A stretch of 64,000 nucleotides of DNA from Candidatus Handelsmanbacteria bacterium. Lineage in GTDB: Bacteria > Latescibacterota > UBA2968 > UBA8231. Position 1 is the stretch's first letter. Each line of letters starts with the position of its first letter. Location of the stretch: positions 1 to 64,000 of the forward strand of contig VGJS01000006.1 in NCBI GenBank assembly GCA_016867395.1, written 5' to 3'. The position numbers and the translations under genes are program-made. The notes beneath the pieces were generated by a model that saw only the letters and a program-made list of their open reading frames with translations, was not told the DNA's origin and made no database searches. Shown piece after piece: positions 1 to 9,190 of this stretch.

Positions 1-33
1 CCCATTCTCTGCATTCCTATTCTTCCTGGCCAT
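1..33 (-). CDS. 5' end of an unidentified minus-strand gene
   Basis: Only the first eleven codons are inside the window (MARKNRNAENG) before the gene leaves the left edge. The start is supported by an AAAGGAG Shine-Dalgarno sequence about nine bases upstream (positions 42-48 read on the minus strand), which is stronger than at most starts in this window. The basic N-terminus is not enough to assign a family. It is divergent from the decayed response regulator. Confidence 0.4.
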   Translation of the reverse strand, partial: MARKNRNAENG

Positions 34-134
34 CAGACAGACTCCTTTCCAGGGCAAAGATAACCCCAAAAGACTGTCCAATATACTGGGGCGATCCAAA
101 ACTGCCTAAGCGGGCGGCCGAGCCGCCTTATACA

Positions 135-715
135 GTGCTGTGCGTCGATGATGAGCCGGGCATCCTGCAGGTGCTGCGCCGGGTGCTGCGCACTGAAAAC
201 TACCTGCTGCTGAGTCCCGCCAGCGGCACCGAGGCCCTCGCGGTGTTGCAGTGGCAGCCGGTGTCGCTGCTCATCGTCGACCAGCGGATGCCGGATATGG
301 ATGGCATCGGCCTGCTAGCCCGCTGCGCCGCCACCGCGCCCGACATCACCCGGATCCTGCTGACCGGATATGCCGAGGCGGCGAACGCGGTGGGCGCTAT
401 CAACCAGGCCTAGCCCTTACGCTACCTCAGCAAACCCTGGGACGACGGTCGGTTGCGGGGGCGGTGATCGAGGGACTGGTCTTTCACGACACCAACCGCT
501 GCAACCACCGCCTGCTAGCCCAGCTGCGGAAATGCAATACCCAGCGGGAGAAACGCCAGGAGGGGTTGGAGGTGGAACTGTAGGGCAAAACGGGACAGAA
601 CCAAAAGCTGCTACACCTGGTGGAGGAAATGCTCCGGCGGATGCACGAGCGCGCGCAGTTGCTCCGCGACTTTCAGCAGCGCATGGCCGGCCTGCAATAC
701 CAGATGAAAAACTAA
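135..715 (+). pseudogene. decayed response regulator with C-terminal coiled-coil
   Basis: A CheY-like receiver domain is readable from the LCVDDEPGIL acidic pocket (DD) through the phosphoacceptor region IVDQRMPDMDG, the LTGY switch residue and the YLSKPWDD lysine motif. The frame is broken by TAG at 411-413, where homologues continue without interruption. A one-base loss in the G-run near 466-471 then moves the reading frame, and a second TAG follows at 581-583. After that a coiled-coil-like helix rich in Gln, Arg and Leu runs to TAA at 713-715. Both TAG codons stand where CAG (Gln) would fit. The receiver plus KPW motif is the type that partners the histidine kinase remnant just downstream. 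The upstream frame is open, so the original start is unclear. Confidence 0.75.
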
Positions 716-819
716 CTGCCCCGACTGGTGTGGCCGGCTCAATACCCCTGCCCACCTTTGCCGCTCCTGCTCCGGCGCAGTTTTCAAGGAGGACAGCGAG
801 GCTCCCAGCCTTTCGCGAT

Positions 820-1453
820 GCCAACTGGCGATTCCTGTTTCCCCTGGCCCTGACCCTATTGGCCACTGCCGCCGGCCGCCAAACCCTACACCTTTGCCCT
901 TATCTACTACCTGGACCGCCGCGGCAACAACACCCGGAGCCTGTCCTACCTGAGCACGGCCCTATCCTGGGACCTGTAGCTGTGGGGGTTCACCGACCGC
1001 GATTCGCCGCAGAACGCCGACGGGCGCCGGGCCGACCTGGCCGGTTTTTTCAACGAGACCCGCCTGACCCGCTTTGTCCACCACGGCCTGGGAGTCCAGA
1101 GCGAGTACAACGACGGCACCCGCAGCGACGCTTAGCGGCTGTGCCTGGGGGTGGTGGCCACGCTGCCGCTGCCGGGTTTCGTGCAGGTGCGGGCCTTTCC
1201 CATGGAAAGCCACGGCGACGCGCAGGTGAGCGTGGTCTGGCGCTCACCCCTGCCCTTGCCCCATCTCCTCTTGGAGGGTTTCGTCGACTACAACTTCCGC
1301 CCTGGCGACAAACGCCTCATGACTGACTGCCAGCTGCACTACATGTTCAACGGCCACTGGGGCGCCACCCTCGAATACCGCTACAACCAGCTCCTGCGTG
1401 GAACCGGCAAGGATTTTTCCGGCCTGGCTGCGGCGATCTACTGCGGGTTCTGA
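820..1453 (+). pseudogene. decayed outer-membrane beta-barrel-like protein
   Basis: A hydrophobic signal-peptide-like stretch (FLFPLALTLLATAAG) at about 830-875 is in one frame, and the mature protein (YTFALIYYLDRRGN onward) continues in the next after a small indel near 875-885. The mature part alternates aromatic and polar residues like a beta-barrel (GFVDYNFRPGDKR, WGATLEYRYNQLL) and ends with an aromatic residue before the TGA at 1451. Two in-frame TAG codons interrupt it, after SWDL (977-979) and after RSDA (1133-1135). A good AAGGAGG lies upstream at about 795. The exact porin family is not certain. It sits between a regulator and a sensor kinase and has decayed with them. Confidence 0.6.
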
Positions 1454-1454
1454 G

Positions 1455-3947
1455 ATGAATGCCACCGGTTCTACCCATGGTTGGGGCCGCACCCTCGGCT
1501 ACGTCGCCGGCATCGCCCTGGCCTACGTGCTGCTGGCAAAACTGGGGTTCATGTTTGCCATCCCGCCCGGCAACGTCACCCTGCTGTGGTTTACCTCGGG
1601 GCTGCCGCTGGCCGCAGCGCTATGGCTGGGGGGAGGGGGGTGGCCGGGATCGCGTTGGGCAGCCTGGCGGTCAATGCCTGGTCCCTGCAGGGCAGCGCCC
1701 TGCCGGCGGTGGTGTTGGGTTGTGCCCTGGCCACGGCACTGGGATCGGCGCTACAGGCCCTGGTCGCCGCCCAGTTCACCCGCCGGTTGGAGGCGCAGTT
1801 GGAGCCGGCCGATCCGCTGGGCGGCATCAAGTCGGCCGTCGTTGCCACGGCACCTGCCTGCCCGATCGCCGCTACGGCGGGGGCTACCGCGCTGTACCTG
1901 GCCGGCCTGGTGCCGCGATCAGAGTGGGCCCCGACCTGGCTGGTGTGGGGATTGGGGGACTGGCTGGGAATGATGGCGCTGGGGCAGGGGCTGATCCTGG
2001 TCACCGCGCCAGCCGCAGCGCTGGCCCGCCCGCGGCCACCGGCCAGATCGCCGCCGGCCTGTTCGGCGCTAACCTGGCCCTGGCACTGGTGGTGGCGATC
2101 ATCCTACGCACCTCGGAGACCGAAACCATCGTTGCCAATTTTGAGGTTGACGCCGACACCGCGGTGATCGGCATTTAGGAAAGCGTCCAGTTCGACGAGT
2201 ACGCCCTGTAGGCGATCAGCAGCTTCTACATCTCCAGCGAGATTGTAACCCGCAGCGAGTTCCGTAGCCTCGTCCAGCCTTTCCTCAGCGGCTAGTACGC
2301 CCGCCACGGCCTGCAGGCCGTGGCGTGGAACCCCTACGTGCGCGAGGAGGAACGCGCCGGCTACGAGGCAGCCGCGCTCCAGGATGGCCTTGTCGATTTC
2401 CGGTTTACCGAGCGCACTGCCGAGGGCAAACTGGTCCCCGCCGGCAAGCGGCCGGATTAGTTGGCGGTATTCTTCATCGAGCCCCTCGAAAAAAACCAGG
2501 AGGCCTTGGGCTACGACGTCTACTCCAATCCGCTGCGGCAGAAAGCCATTGAACGGACGCGCGACACCGGCCTGATTTCGACCACGGCGCCGATCACCCT
2601 ACTGCAGGAGCAGGGCACGCAGTTGGGATTCCTCGTCTTCCGGCCCATGTACCGCAAGGGCATGCCGGCCACCTCGGTGGCGGAACGGCGGGCCGCCCTG
2701 CACAGCTTTGCCGTGGGGGTGTTCCGCATCGGCGATCTGGTCGAAGCCGGACCGGCCAAGTGGCAGTCGGAAGACGAGAACCACCAGACTTTGTCTTCGA
2801 TGCCACCCCCGGCGCGGAGCAATTGCTCCACGCCCACCCGGTGGACCTGGCCGCCACGCTCAAGGACCAGCCTCCCACCGCCGCCAGCCTGCAGAACGGG
2901 CTACACCACACCCAGCAGATCGAGGTGGGGGGCCGCCCCTGGCTCATGGTCAACCGTTTGGCACCCGGCCAACTCTTGGCGCAGAGGTCCTGGAACCCGT
3001 GGCTGGCCCTGCTGGCCCGCATGGCCCTCACGGTACTGACGGGATTGTCTTACGTGCGCCTGCAGCGGTCCAAGGAAGAACTCGAAAGCGCCCACCTGCT
3101 CTTGCGGCAGAATCAGACGCAGTTGCTCCAGTCGGAGAAGCTGGCCTCCATCAGCCAGCTGGCGGCGGGGGTGGCGCACGGCATCGACAAACCGATGGTT
3201 TTTATCACCAGCAACCTGAACCGGCTGGCATAATACGGCCGCGACCTGGCCGACTTGGACGGCTGTTATTGCCAGCCGGAGGCGGTGCGGCAGGCGCGCC
3301 GGGCCGTGGCCGAGTGCCGGGAGCGGGTGGATGCCGATTTCATGGTTGGCGACCTGCTGCCTTTGGTGTCGGAGGCGCAGGAGGGGGCCGAGCGCGTGCG
3401 CCGGATCAAACACAATCTGCAGGACTTTGCCCACTCCACCGGCGAAGAGCGCAAGCCAGTGGATCTGAATGCGGGCATGGAGAGCACCTTGCACATCGTG
3501 TGGAACGAGCTGAAGTACAAGGCGGAGATGAAACGGGAGTACGGAGAGTTGCCGCAGGTGTCGTGCCGACTGCAGCAGTTAAACCAGGTGTTCGTCAACC
3601 TGCTGGCGAAAACGGCGCAGCCGATTTAGCAACGGGGGAGGATCACGGTGCGTAGGTATGTGGCGTAGGGGTATGCCTGCGTCGAGGTGGAGGACGCCGG
3701 CAAGGGCATGTCGCCGGAGGTGCAAGAGCGGCTATTCGAGCCCGTTTTCACCACCAAGCCGATTGGGCAGGGCACGGGTCTGGGGTTGAGCACCAGCTAC
3801 CGGATCGTGCTCCAGGAGCACGGCGGCGGGATCCAGGTGCACAGCCAGGAGGGGGTGGGCTCGCGCTTCCCGGTGAATATCCCGCTGATCGCCGCCTTAG
3901 CGCCATCTTCAGCCGCAGTGCAATCGCACCTCGGCGCGCCGCCCTAG
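1455..3947 (+). pseudogene. decayed MASE1-CHASE sensor histidine kinase
   Basis: The domains can be followed in order: an N-terminal MASE1-like membrane sensor (YVAGIALAYVLLAKLGF, then LWLGGGG, about 1455-2130), a periplasmic CHASE domain (AISSFYISSEIVTRSEF, LQAVAWNPYV, VFFIEPLEKN, about 2160-2760), a membrane helix, HisKA (about 3060-3480) and HATPase (VEVEDAGKGMSP, TGLGLSTSYRI, to 3947). The H-box reads AAGVAHGIDKP instead of the usual HEINNP type, so conserved catalytic-region residues have changed. The frame shifts three times (near 1630 in a G-run, near 2030, near 2760). Stops are TAG at about 2176, 2209, 2293, 2458, 3627 and 3666 and TAA at about 3231. The start overlaps no gene and follows the barrel remnant by one base. 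It is non-functional as encoded. Confidence 0.85.
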
Positions 3948-4308
3948 GCGCAGATAGCGGGCGTCGGCGGGGGCTGCGCAGCTCGGGATGGGTGATCTGG
4001 TAGGCCCGCCATCCGGGTGCCTGGAAAGCAAAACTGAAGAGCCCGTTGTCGGGGACCACCCACAGGTAGCCGCCGCTGTGCACCACCAGGGGACGACGGA
4101 CGCTGCCCACCCCGCGACCAATGACGGCCAGATGCAGGGTGCCGGGCGGAAATTGGGTGGTGGCGTGGCGCAGGACCCAGGCCCCGGCCTGCAGATCCTG
4201 GGGGGGATGCAGTGGCTCAGGGACACCAACCGCGCCTCGGGGGCGGGCCCCGCGCATCGCCCCCACGTTGTAGTCCTGCAGGGCGAAGTCGGAAGTCAGG
4301 GCGATGGG
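3948..4308 (-). pseudogene. truncated S-adenosylmethionine hydrolase (DUF62 family) remnant
   Basis: Reading the minus strand from 4308, the N-terminal domain of SAM hydroxide adenosyltransferases is recognisable: IALTSDFALQDYNVGAMRG (family: TTDFG.QD.YVG.MKG), then HPPQDLQAGAWVL, FPPGTLHLAVI, GVGS.RRPLVV and VPDNGLFSF. The family's C-terminal beta-barrel is missing, since similarity stops near 3955, exactly where the convergent histidine-kinase remnant ends. No start codon is in frame; the frame is open upstream into the end of the lipoprotein gene, suggesting it once followed that gene in an operon. The active-site Asp of the TSDF motif is kept, but half the enzyme is absent. Confidence 0.65.
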
Positions 4309-4316
4309 GGGATATC

Positions 4317-4745
4317 TCAGCCGGGGGCTTTGACCAGGACCAGGTCCAGTTCGACCCGGGTGGTGTCCCCGGCGGCGATGGTGATGTCGCGCTCTTCGCC
4401 CCTGAAAAGCAGCTCGCCGGCCAAGTCGTAGCCCTCAATGGTAAGGATGCGGCCGGTGCCGGGGGTAATGGCGCCGATGGTGCCGGTGGCCGGGCCCAGG
4501 GGCGGGTGGTCCAGCTCTTTGACCAGGGGTTCCATGCCGGGGCCTTCAAGGCGGGCCACCACCCGCTGCACCACCTCGGCCAGGTACTTGGGCAGGGGGA
4601 TGGTTAGGTGCAGCGAAGCCCCCCCATCTTGGCTGGCCGGGTCGAGAGGATTGTCGCGCTGAGGGGCGCCGCATCCGGCGCCCCACCAAGGGACCAGCAG
4701 CAGGACGAGCAAGGGCCGGCATCGCGCGGTGGCATGGTTGCTCAT
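4317..4745 (-). CDS. small NPLDP-type lipoprotein
   Basis: This is a 142-residue protein with a lipoprotein signal: basic N-terminus, hydrophobic LLVLLLVPW and a lipobox ending in Cys (GAGC, residue about 25). Right after it comes RDNPLDP, a motif often seen just behind the lipidated Cys of surface lipoproteins in candidate phyla and Fibrobacteres/Latescibacterota-type genomes. The remaining 110 residues look like one beta-sandwich domain (LHLTIPLPKYL, ILTIEGYDLAGELLFRGE, ERDITIAAGDTTRVELDLVLV), as in DUF4382-like or Ig-like modules. It probably sits at the outer membrane. The function is unknown. It lies upstream of the SAM-hydrolase remnant and is divergent from the next gene. Confidence 0.7.
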   Translation of the reverse strand: MSNHATARCRPLLVLLLVPWWGAGCGAPQRDNPLDPASQDGGASLHLTIPLPKYLAEVVQRVVARLEGPGMEPLVKELDHPPLGPATGTIGAITPGTGRILTIEGYDLAGELLFRGEERDITIAAGDTTRVELDLVLVKAPG

Positions 4746-4795
4746 ACCATGAAATGTAATGGGGGGAGCGCTCTTTTTCCAACCCTTTCTTCACC

Positions 4796-4825
4796 TTGAC
4801 AAGCTCGCCTCGCTGCGCGTATCCT
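4796..4825 (+). promoter_or_regulatory. sigma70-type promoter abutting a GTG start
   Basis: TTGACA at 4796-4801 is a perfect -35 box. An 18-base spacer leads to TATCCT at 4820-4825. Transcription should start about 7 bases later, at or next to the GTG at 4832, which would give a leaderless mRNA. No Shine-Dalgarno sequence is present. Confidence 0.5.
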
Positions 4826-4831
4826 TCCCCT

Positions 4832-6121
4832 GTGATACCTTACTTCCTCTTGTGTGTGTTCCTGTGTGCCTGCGCGGCGTCCGGCGGACGCCGCGCCCCG
4901 ACCGTCGAAGCCCCGGTGCTGCACGTGGAGTTCGACAGCGCCACCGCTTCGGCACAGTTGCGCTGGAACCAGGCCCCCTCCTCCCTCTTCCTCGCCTACG
5001 AACTGCAAAGCGCCACCGGCGCGGACCAGGAATTCGTTACCCTCGCCCGCCGCGAGAGTGTGGCCGAGACCACCGCAGTGGACTCGGGCCTGACGGCGGA
5101 CGCCGACTATCGCTATCGCCTGCTGTTACACCACAGCCGACCGGGCCGGGCGGCGCGGGTGCTGACCAGCAGCGAGGTGGAGGGCGGCCTGCACCGACGG
5201 GTGGGGGTCTGGCACCTGCCCTCGGGTTTTCTGCCCACCTCGCTGGCCGTGGATGGCCAGGGGGTGGTCTACGTGGCCGGCGCCGGCGCCGGCCGGGTGG
5301 AGCGCTTCGACCGGGCCGGGTACAGCCTGGGTAGTTGGGTGCTGGACCCAGGCCCGGTGGCCTGCCTCGAAGCGGTTTCCCTGACGACCCCGACCCTGGC
5401 GGTGGATCAGTTCGACAACCTGTTTGTCGCCTACAGCGTGCGCGAGAAAGGCAAGCCGCCCCGCAGCCAGTGGACCAAGTTCGACGGGCGGGGCCGGCGG
5501 ATCTGGACCCATGCCCTCGAGGGGATCTTTGCCCGCCACCTGGCTATCGACGCCTCGGGGCAGGTCTTTGTCGAAGGCTTTAACCAACTCTACCAGTTCA
5601 GCGCCCAGGGGGAACCCATGGCCCATTTCCCCCTGCCCAGCCTGCCGGTCTCCAGTCTGCACTTCTGGAAGACCAACTTCGCGGTGTTGGTCTTCCCCCA
5701 TCTGTTCACCGACAGCGAATGGCAGGCGCCCCGGCTGGTGGCTTACGCCGGCCCCGAGCGCGAGGAGGCGGTGATGGTGATGGGGCGCGACCCGCTCTCA
5801 TCGGAGGACAGCGGGGCAGGGCTGCTGCATTGGCCCCTCGATTTTGCGGTGGACGAGGCCGCATCGCGGGTTTTTGTACTCGACGCCGGCTCCAACAGCG
5901 TGGTGGTATTCCGCCACAGCCGCTTTCTCACCTCCTGGGGCAGGGCCGGTGAGGGGGAGGGGGCTTTCCGCCTCTCGGGCACAGTGGAGGTGGTCGAGGA
6001 CCTGCTCAGCGGCACCACGGCCCACCGCCAGGTGATGGCCGGCGGCATCACCCGCGACCACGAGGGGTATCTCTACATCGCCGACACCTTCAACAACCGC
6101 ATTCAGAAATTCCGCCCCTGA
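4832..6121 (+). CDS. lipoprotein with fibronectin-like and NHL-type propeller repeats
   Basis: The GTG at 4832 is chosen because it gives a compact lipoprotein signal (VIPYFLLCVFLCAC, lipobox Cys near residue 12-14) and because a promoter lies directly upstream. Residues about 30-115 look like one fibronectin type III domain (VEFDSATASAQLRWNQAP ... DADYRYRLLLHH). The rest (about 130-429) is a six-bladed-propeller-like run with repeated G-x-V-Y/F-V-A/L-D and IADTFNNRIQKF, the classic NHL closing signature, at the C-terminus. Such proteins are surface-exposed binding scaffolds; no catalytic residues are evident. It stands alone, followed by the infA promoter. The ligand is unknown. Confidence 0.75.
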   Translation: MIPYFLLCVFLCACAASGGRRAPTVEAPVLHVEFDSATASAQLRWNQAPSSLFLAYELQSATGADQEFVTLARRESVAETTAVDSGLTADADYRYRLLLHHSRPGRAARVLTSSEVEGGLHRRVGVWHLPSGFLPTSLAVDGQGVVYVAGAGAGRVERFDRAGYSLGSWVLDPGPVACLEAVSLTTPTLAVDQFDNLFVAYSVREKGKPPRSQWTKFDGRGRRIWTHALEGIFARHLAIDASGQVFVEGFNQLYQFSAQGEPMAHFPLPSLPVSSLHFWKTNFAVLVFPHLFTDSEWQAPRLVAYAGPEREEAVMVMGRDPLSSEDSGAGLLHWPLDFAVDEAASRVFVLDAGSNSVVVFRHSRFLTSWGRAGEGEGAFRLSGTVEVVEDLLSGTTAHRQVMAGGITRDHEGYLYIADTFNNRIQKFRP

Positions 6122-6130
6122 GGCGCGGCG

Positions 6131-6158
6131 TTGACTTTCCTTTTTATTATGGTTTAAT
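6131..6158 (+). promoter_or_regulatory. probable infA promoter
   Basis: TTGACT (6131-6136) and TTTAAT (6153-6158) are separated by 16 bases in a locally AT-rich stretch directly after the upstream stop codon. It would give an infA leader of about 165 bases. Confidence 0.5.
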
Positions 6159-6217
6159 TTTCTCTCTAACAGGCCGTTGCAATGCACACCTCATATCGGG
6201 GATTGCGCATGACCTGC

Positions 6218-6287
6218 TGAGATTCCTCCACGCGCAGGCACGACTGCGGGACCAGGCGAGCCGGACGAGGTTTCGGGGGGAATCTCA
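6218..6287 (+). other. inverted repeat in the infA leader
   Basis: TGAGATTCC (6218-6226) and GGAATCTCA (6279-6287) are perfectly complementary across a 52-base loop, and the pairing can be extended by two more G-C pairs after one mismatch. The structure lies inside the predicted infA 5' leader. It has no U-tract and is not obviously a terminator. A regulatory RNA structure is possible but unproven. Confidence 0.3.
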
Positions 6288-6328
6288 CACTGCGGATCGC
6301 CTTTTATTTTTCCTCTCAGGGATTGAAG

Positions 6329-6547
6329 ATGGCCAAAGAAGACGCGATAGAAGTCCAGGCAGTGGTCAAAGAAGCCCTGCCCAACGGCTTCTTCAAGGTG
6401 GAGATGGAAAACGGCCACGAAATCCTGGCCCATATCTCCGGGAAGATGCGCAAGTATTATATCCGCGTGTTGCCTGGCGATCAGGTCACCGTCGCCCTCT
6501 CCCCCTACGATCTGAGCCGCGGACGCATCACCTTCCGCAACCGCTAA
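6329..6547 (+). CDS. infA: translation initiation factor IF-1
   Basis: A 72-residue protein with the typical IF-1 S1/OB fold: [20 protein letters not shown], then [32 protein letters not shown] and [15 protein letters not shown] at the C-terminus. It binds the ribosomal A site of the 30S subunit with IF-2 and IF-3 during initiation. The ATG at 6329 is preferred over an in-frame TTG two codons earlier because it gives the family's normal MAKE start, with AGGGA a short distance upstream. A long leader with an inverted repeat precedes it. It is followed by lysS rather than by ribosomal protein genes, so it is outside the usual S10/spc/alpha context. Confidence 0.95.
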   Translation: MAKEDAIEVQAVVKEALPNGFFKVEMENGHEILAHISGKMRKYYIRVLPGDQVTVALSPYDLSRGRITFRNR

Positions 6548-6680
6548 CACCGCCGTTTAGCCCCGCCCTCCCCGCGTTACCGCGCCCGCAGGCCGGGCGT
6601 GCCTTCCGGCTGTCGCTGCCGGCGGGCGGTGATGGTTCCCGAACCGCCTTGCCTCCGACCTCCAGCCACGCGAGATCCCC

Positions 6681-8243
6681 ATGACTGACTACAAGGCTTG
6701 GCCTTTCGACGAGGCCCGGCAGATCCTCAAGCACCGCCCTCTGCCCGCCGGCCACACCGTGCTCTTCGAGACCGGCTTCGGCCCCAGTGGCCTGCCGCAT
6801 ATCGGCACCTTTGCCGAGGTGGCCCGCACCACCTGGGTGCGCCGGGCCTTTGCCCACCTGAACGGGGCGCCCACCCGGTTGCAGGCCTTCAGCGACGATA
6901 TGGACGGCCTGCGCAAGGTGCCCCTCAAAATGCCGCAGCCCGAGATGCTGGCCCGGCACCTGGGCCAGCCCCTGTGCCGCATCCCCGATCCCTACGGCTG
7001 CTGCGAGAGCTTCAGCGGGCACATGAACAACAAGCTGCGCGAGTTCCTCGACACCTACGGCTTCGACTACGAATTCCTGGCATCCAGCCAGGCGTACACC
7101 CGCGGCGACTTCGACGAAGGGTTGACCATCCTGCTGGAAAAGGCCGCGGAAGTGCGCGCCCTCATCCTGCCCACCCTGCGCGAAGAGAACCAGAACGACT
7201 GGTCGCCCTTCTTCCCGGTCTGTCCCTCCTGCGCTTCGGTGAACGCCACCCGGGTGACGGCCTATCACCCCGAGCGGCGCACGGTGAGTTTCGTCTGCGA
7301 CGGCAAGGGGGAGGAAGGCCGGGGCTGCGGGGCCCAGGGCGAGGTGTCGGTGCTGGGCGGCAATGCCAAGGTGGGCTGGAAGGTGGACTGGGCCCTGCGC
7401 TGGTACACCTACCAGGTCGACTACGAGATGTACGGCAAGGACCTGATTGATTCGGCCAGGCTCTCGGGCCGTATCGTCCGCCTGATGGGCCGCCAGCCGC
7501 CGGTGGGCCTGACCTACGAACTCTTCCTCGACGAGGAGGGCCGCAAGATCTCCAAGAGTGTGGGCCGGGGCCTGACGGTGGACACCTGGACCCAGTACGC
7601 GCCGCTGGAGTCGCTGCTCTACTACATCTACCAGAATCCCAAGCGGGCGCGGAGGCTCTACTGGGACGTGGTGCCTCGCTGTGTGGACGAGTACCTCGAA
7701 TCCCTCCGCCGCTATCCCCAGATTGCCGAGAAAGCCCGGCCCGAGCAGGACGTGTGGCACCTCTTTGGCGCCGGCAGCCAGGTGCCCAGCTATAGGGCCC
7801 AGGTGAATTTCTCGGTAGTCAACAACCTGATCGCGGCCTTGGGCACCGACTCGCACGAGTTGTTGCTGGATTACCTGGAGCGCTACGATGCTCAGGTCCA
7901 CCAGTACCTCGACGTGGTGCGGGCCCTTATCGACAAGGGCCTGAACTACTACCGGGACTTCGAGCTGCCCAACAAGAAGTTCCGGATACCCGGGCCTGAG
8001 GAGTTGCAGATGCTGCGGCAGTTGCGCCAGCGGCTGGCCGGCAGCTCGGCCCAGGACGAGGAGGGGTTGCAGGCCCTCCCCTTTGAGCTGGCCCGGGAGG
8101 CGGGGGTGGAACCCAGGGAGTTTTTCCGTCTCTTCTACGAGGTGGTGCTGGGCCAGGAGCGGGGGCCGCGCTTCGGTTCCTTCGTGCGCCTGGTGGGGCG
8201 GGAGCGGGCCTTGCAGATGCTGGACGAGAAGACAGCGGGGTGA
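6681..8243 (+). CDS. lysS: class I lysyl-tRNA synthetase
   Basis: A 520-residue protein that charges tRNA-Lys with lysine. The Rossmann-fold signatures are clear: HIGT at residues 40-43 and KISKS at 289-293, with the GPSGLPHIGTF context typical of class I LysRS. A zinc-binding-type insert with CPSC and C...GCG clusters lies near residues 180-215. Most bacteria use the unrelated class II enzyme; class I is mainly archaeal but occurs in spirochaetes, alphaproteobacteria and scattered phyla. The stop overlaps the start of the DUF72 gene by four bases, so the two are translationally coupled. Confidence 0.93.
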   Translation: MTDYKAWPFDEARQILKHRPLPAGHTVLFETGFGPSGLPHIGTFAEVARTTWVRRAFAHLNGAPTRLQAFSDDMDGLRKVPLKMPQPEMLARHLGQPLCRIPDPYGCCESFSGHMNNKLREFLDTYGFDYEFLASSQAYTRGDFDEGLTILLEKAAEVRALILPTLREENQNDWSPFFPVCPSCASVNATRVTAYHPERRTVSFVCDGKGEEGRGCGAQGEVSVLGGNAKVGWKVDWALRWYTYQVDYEMYGKDLIDSARLSGRIVRLMGRQPPVGLTYELFLDEEGRKISKSVGRGLTVDTWTQYAPLESLLYYIYQNPKRARRLYWDVVPRCVDEYLESLRRYPQIAEKARPEQDVWHLFGAGSQVPSYRAQVNFSVVNNLIAALGTDSHELLLDYLERYDAQVHQYLDVVRALIDKGLNYYRDFELPNKKFRIPGPEELQMLRQLRQRLAGSSAQDEEGLQALPFELAREAGVEPREFFRLFYEVVLGQERGPRFGSFVRLVGRERALQMLDEKTAG

Positions 8244-9178
8244 TATCTGAGCAACAAGATCTCTTCGCTCACCTGATTCCCCAGCCGCGCGATCTGGAGC
8301 GGCTGCGGCAGGTGCAGGCCGGCCTGCCTCCCAATTTGCACCTGGGCACCACCAGTTGGACCAACCCCGACTGGGAAGGGCTGATCTACCCGCCAGGCAC
8401 TCCCTCCCAGGACTACCTCGAACACTACGCCAAGGCCTTCGGCGCCGTGGAGATCGACTCCACTTGGTACCGCATCCCCTCGGCTAAGGCGGTGGAGGGC
8501 TGGCAGCGCCGCGTGCCGGAGCACTTCCACTTTGCCGTCAAGGTCCCTCGCCTCATCACCCACGAGAGGAACCTAGTCGATTGCCAGGGGGAGATGGAGG
8601 AGTTCCTGGGGATCATGCGCCCCCTGGGCAGCCGGTTAGGGCCGCTGCTGCTGCAATTCGAGTACATCGCCCGGGGCCGCGATGCGGGCGAACACGAGAC
8701 CGGGGAGCAGTTCCGGCGCCGGCTCGCCGCCTTCCTTCCCCACCTTCCCACCGATCAACTGCGCTTTACCCTGGAGGTGCGCAACGCCAAATGGGTGCGC
8801 CCCGAACTACTGGAGCTGCTGCGCGACCACCGGGTGGCCCTGGCCCTGACCAGCTACTACACCATGCCCGATCTGGCGGCCCTGCGCGCCCGCCTCGACC
8901 CGGTCAGCGCCGATTTTCTCTATCTGCGTTTCTTGGGAGACCGCAAGGGGATGGACGAGCACGTGAACGAGCAGATCCAGAGCGGGCGCAAGCAGCGGCA
9001 CTGGGACGAACTGGTCTGGGACCGGCGCGAAGAAACCGGGCGCTGGGTTGCCGAGCTGAAAGCCCTGCTGACCCAACGCCCGGACTTGGAGACCTACGTG
9101 TTCTTCAACAACCACTACGCCGGATACGCGCCCGGTTCCCTGGAGCTCTTCGCCCAAGCCTGGGCGGCTGGCACCTGA
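8240..9178 (+). CDS. DUF72 family protein (YecE-like)
   Basis: A 312-residue protein starting at GTG inside the lysS stop (GTGA overlap). It has the family landmarks: LGTTSWTNPDWEG near the N-terminus, YAKAFGAVEIDSTWYRIPS, FAVKVPRLITHER, then the later LEVRNAKW, YLRFLGDR and YVFFNNHYAGYAPGS. The fold is a TIM barrel. The biochemical role of DUF72 proteins is not established. The close coupling to a tRNA synthetase is a fact of this locus but may not reflect a common function. Confidence 0.85.
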   Translation: MISEQQDLFAHLIPQPRDLERLRQVQAGLPPNLHLGTTSWTNPDWEGLIYPPGTPSQDYLEHYAKAFGAVEIDSTWYRIPSAKAVEGWQRRVPEHFHFAVKVPRLITHERNLVDCQGEMEEFLGIMRPLGSRLGPLLLQFEYIARGRDAGEHETGEQFRRRLAAFLPHLPTDQLRFTLEVRNAKWVRPELLELLRDHRVALALTSYYTMPDLAALRARLDPVSADFLYLRFLGDRKGMDEHVNEQIQSGRKQRHWDELVWDRREETGRWVAELKALLTQRPDLETYVFFNNHYAGYAPGSLELFAQAWAAGT

Positions 9179-9190
9179 GGGTAAACCCCC

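Noticed and set aside
1-33. Start of a REP-type transposase
   Set aside because: Only eleven residues are present and they do not match such a family well enough.
6528-7901. A 457-codon open frame antisense to lysS
   Set aside because: No recognisable motifs; it mirrors the conserved lysS sequence. Similar long antisense frames at 46095-47642 and 14152-15147 are rejected for the same reason.
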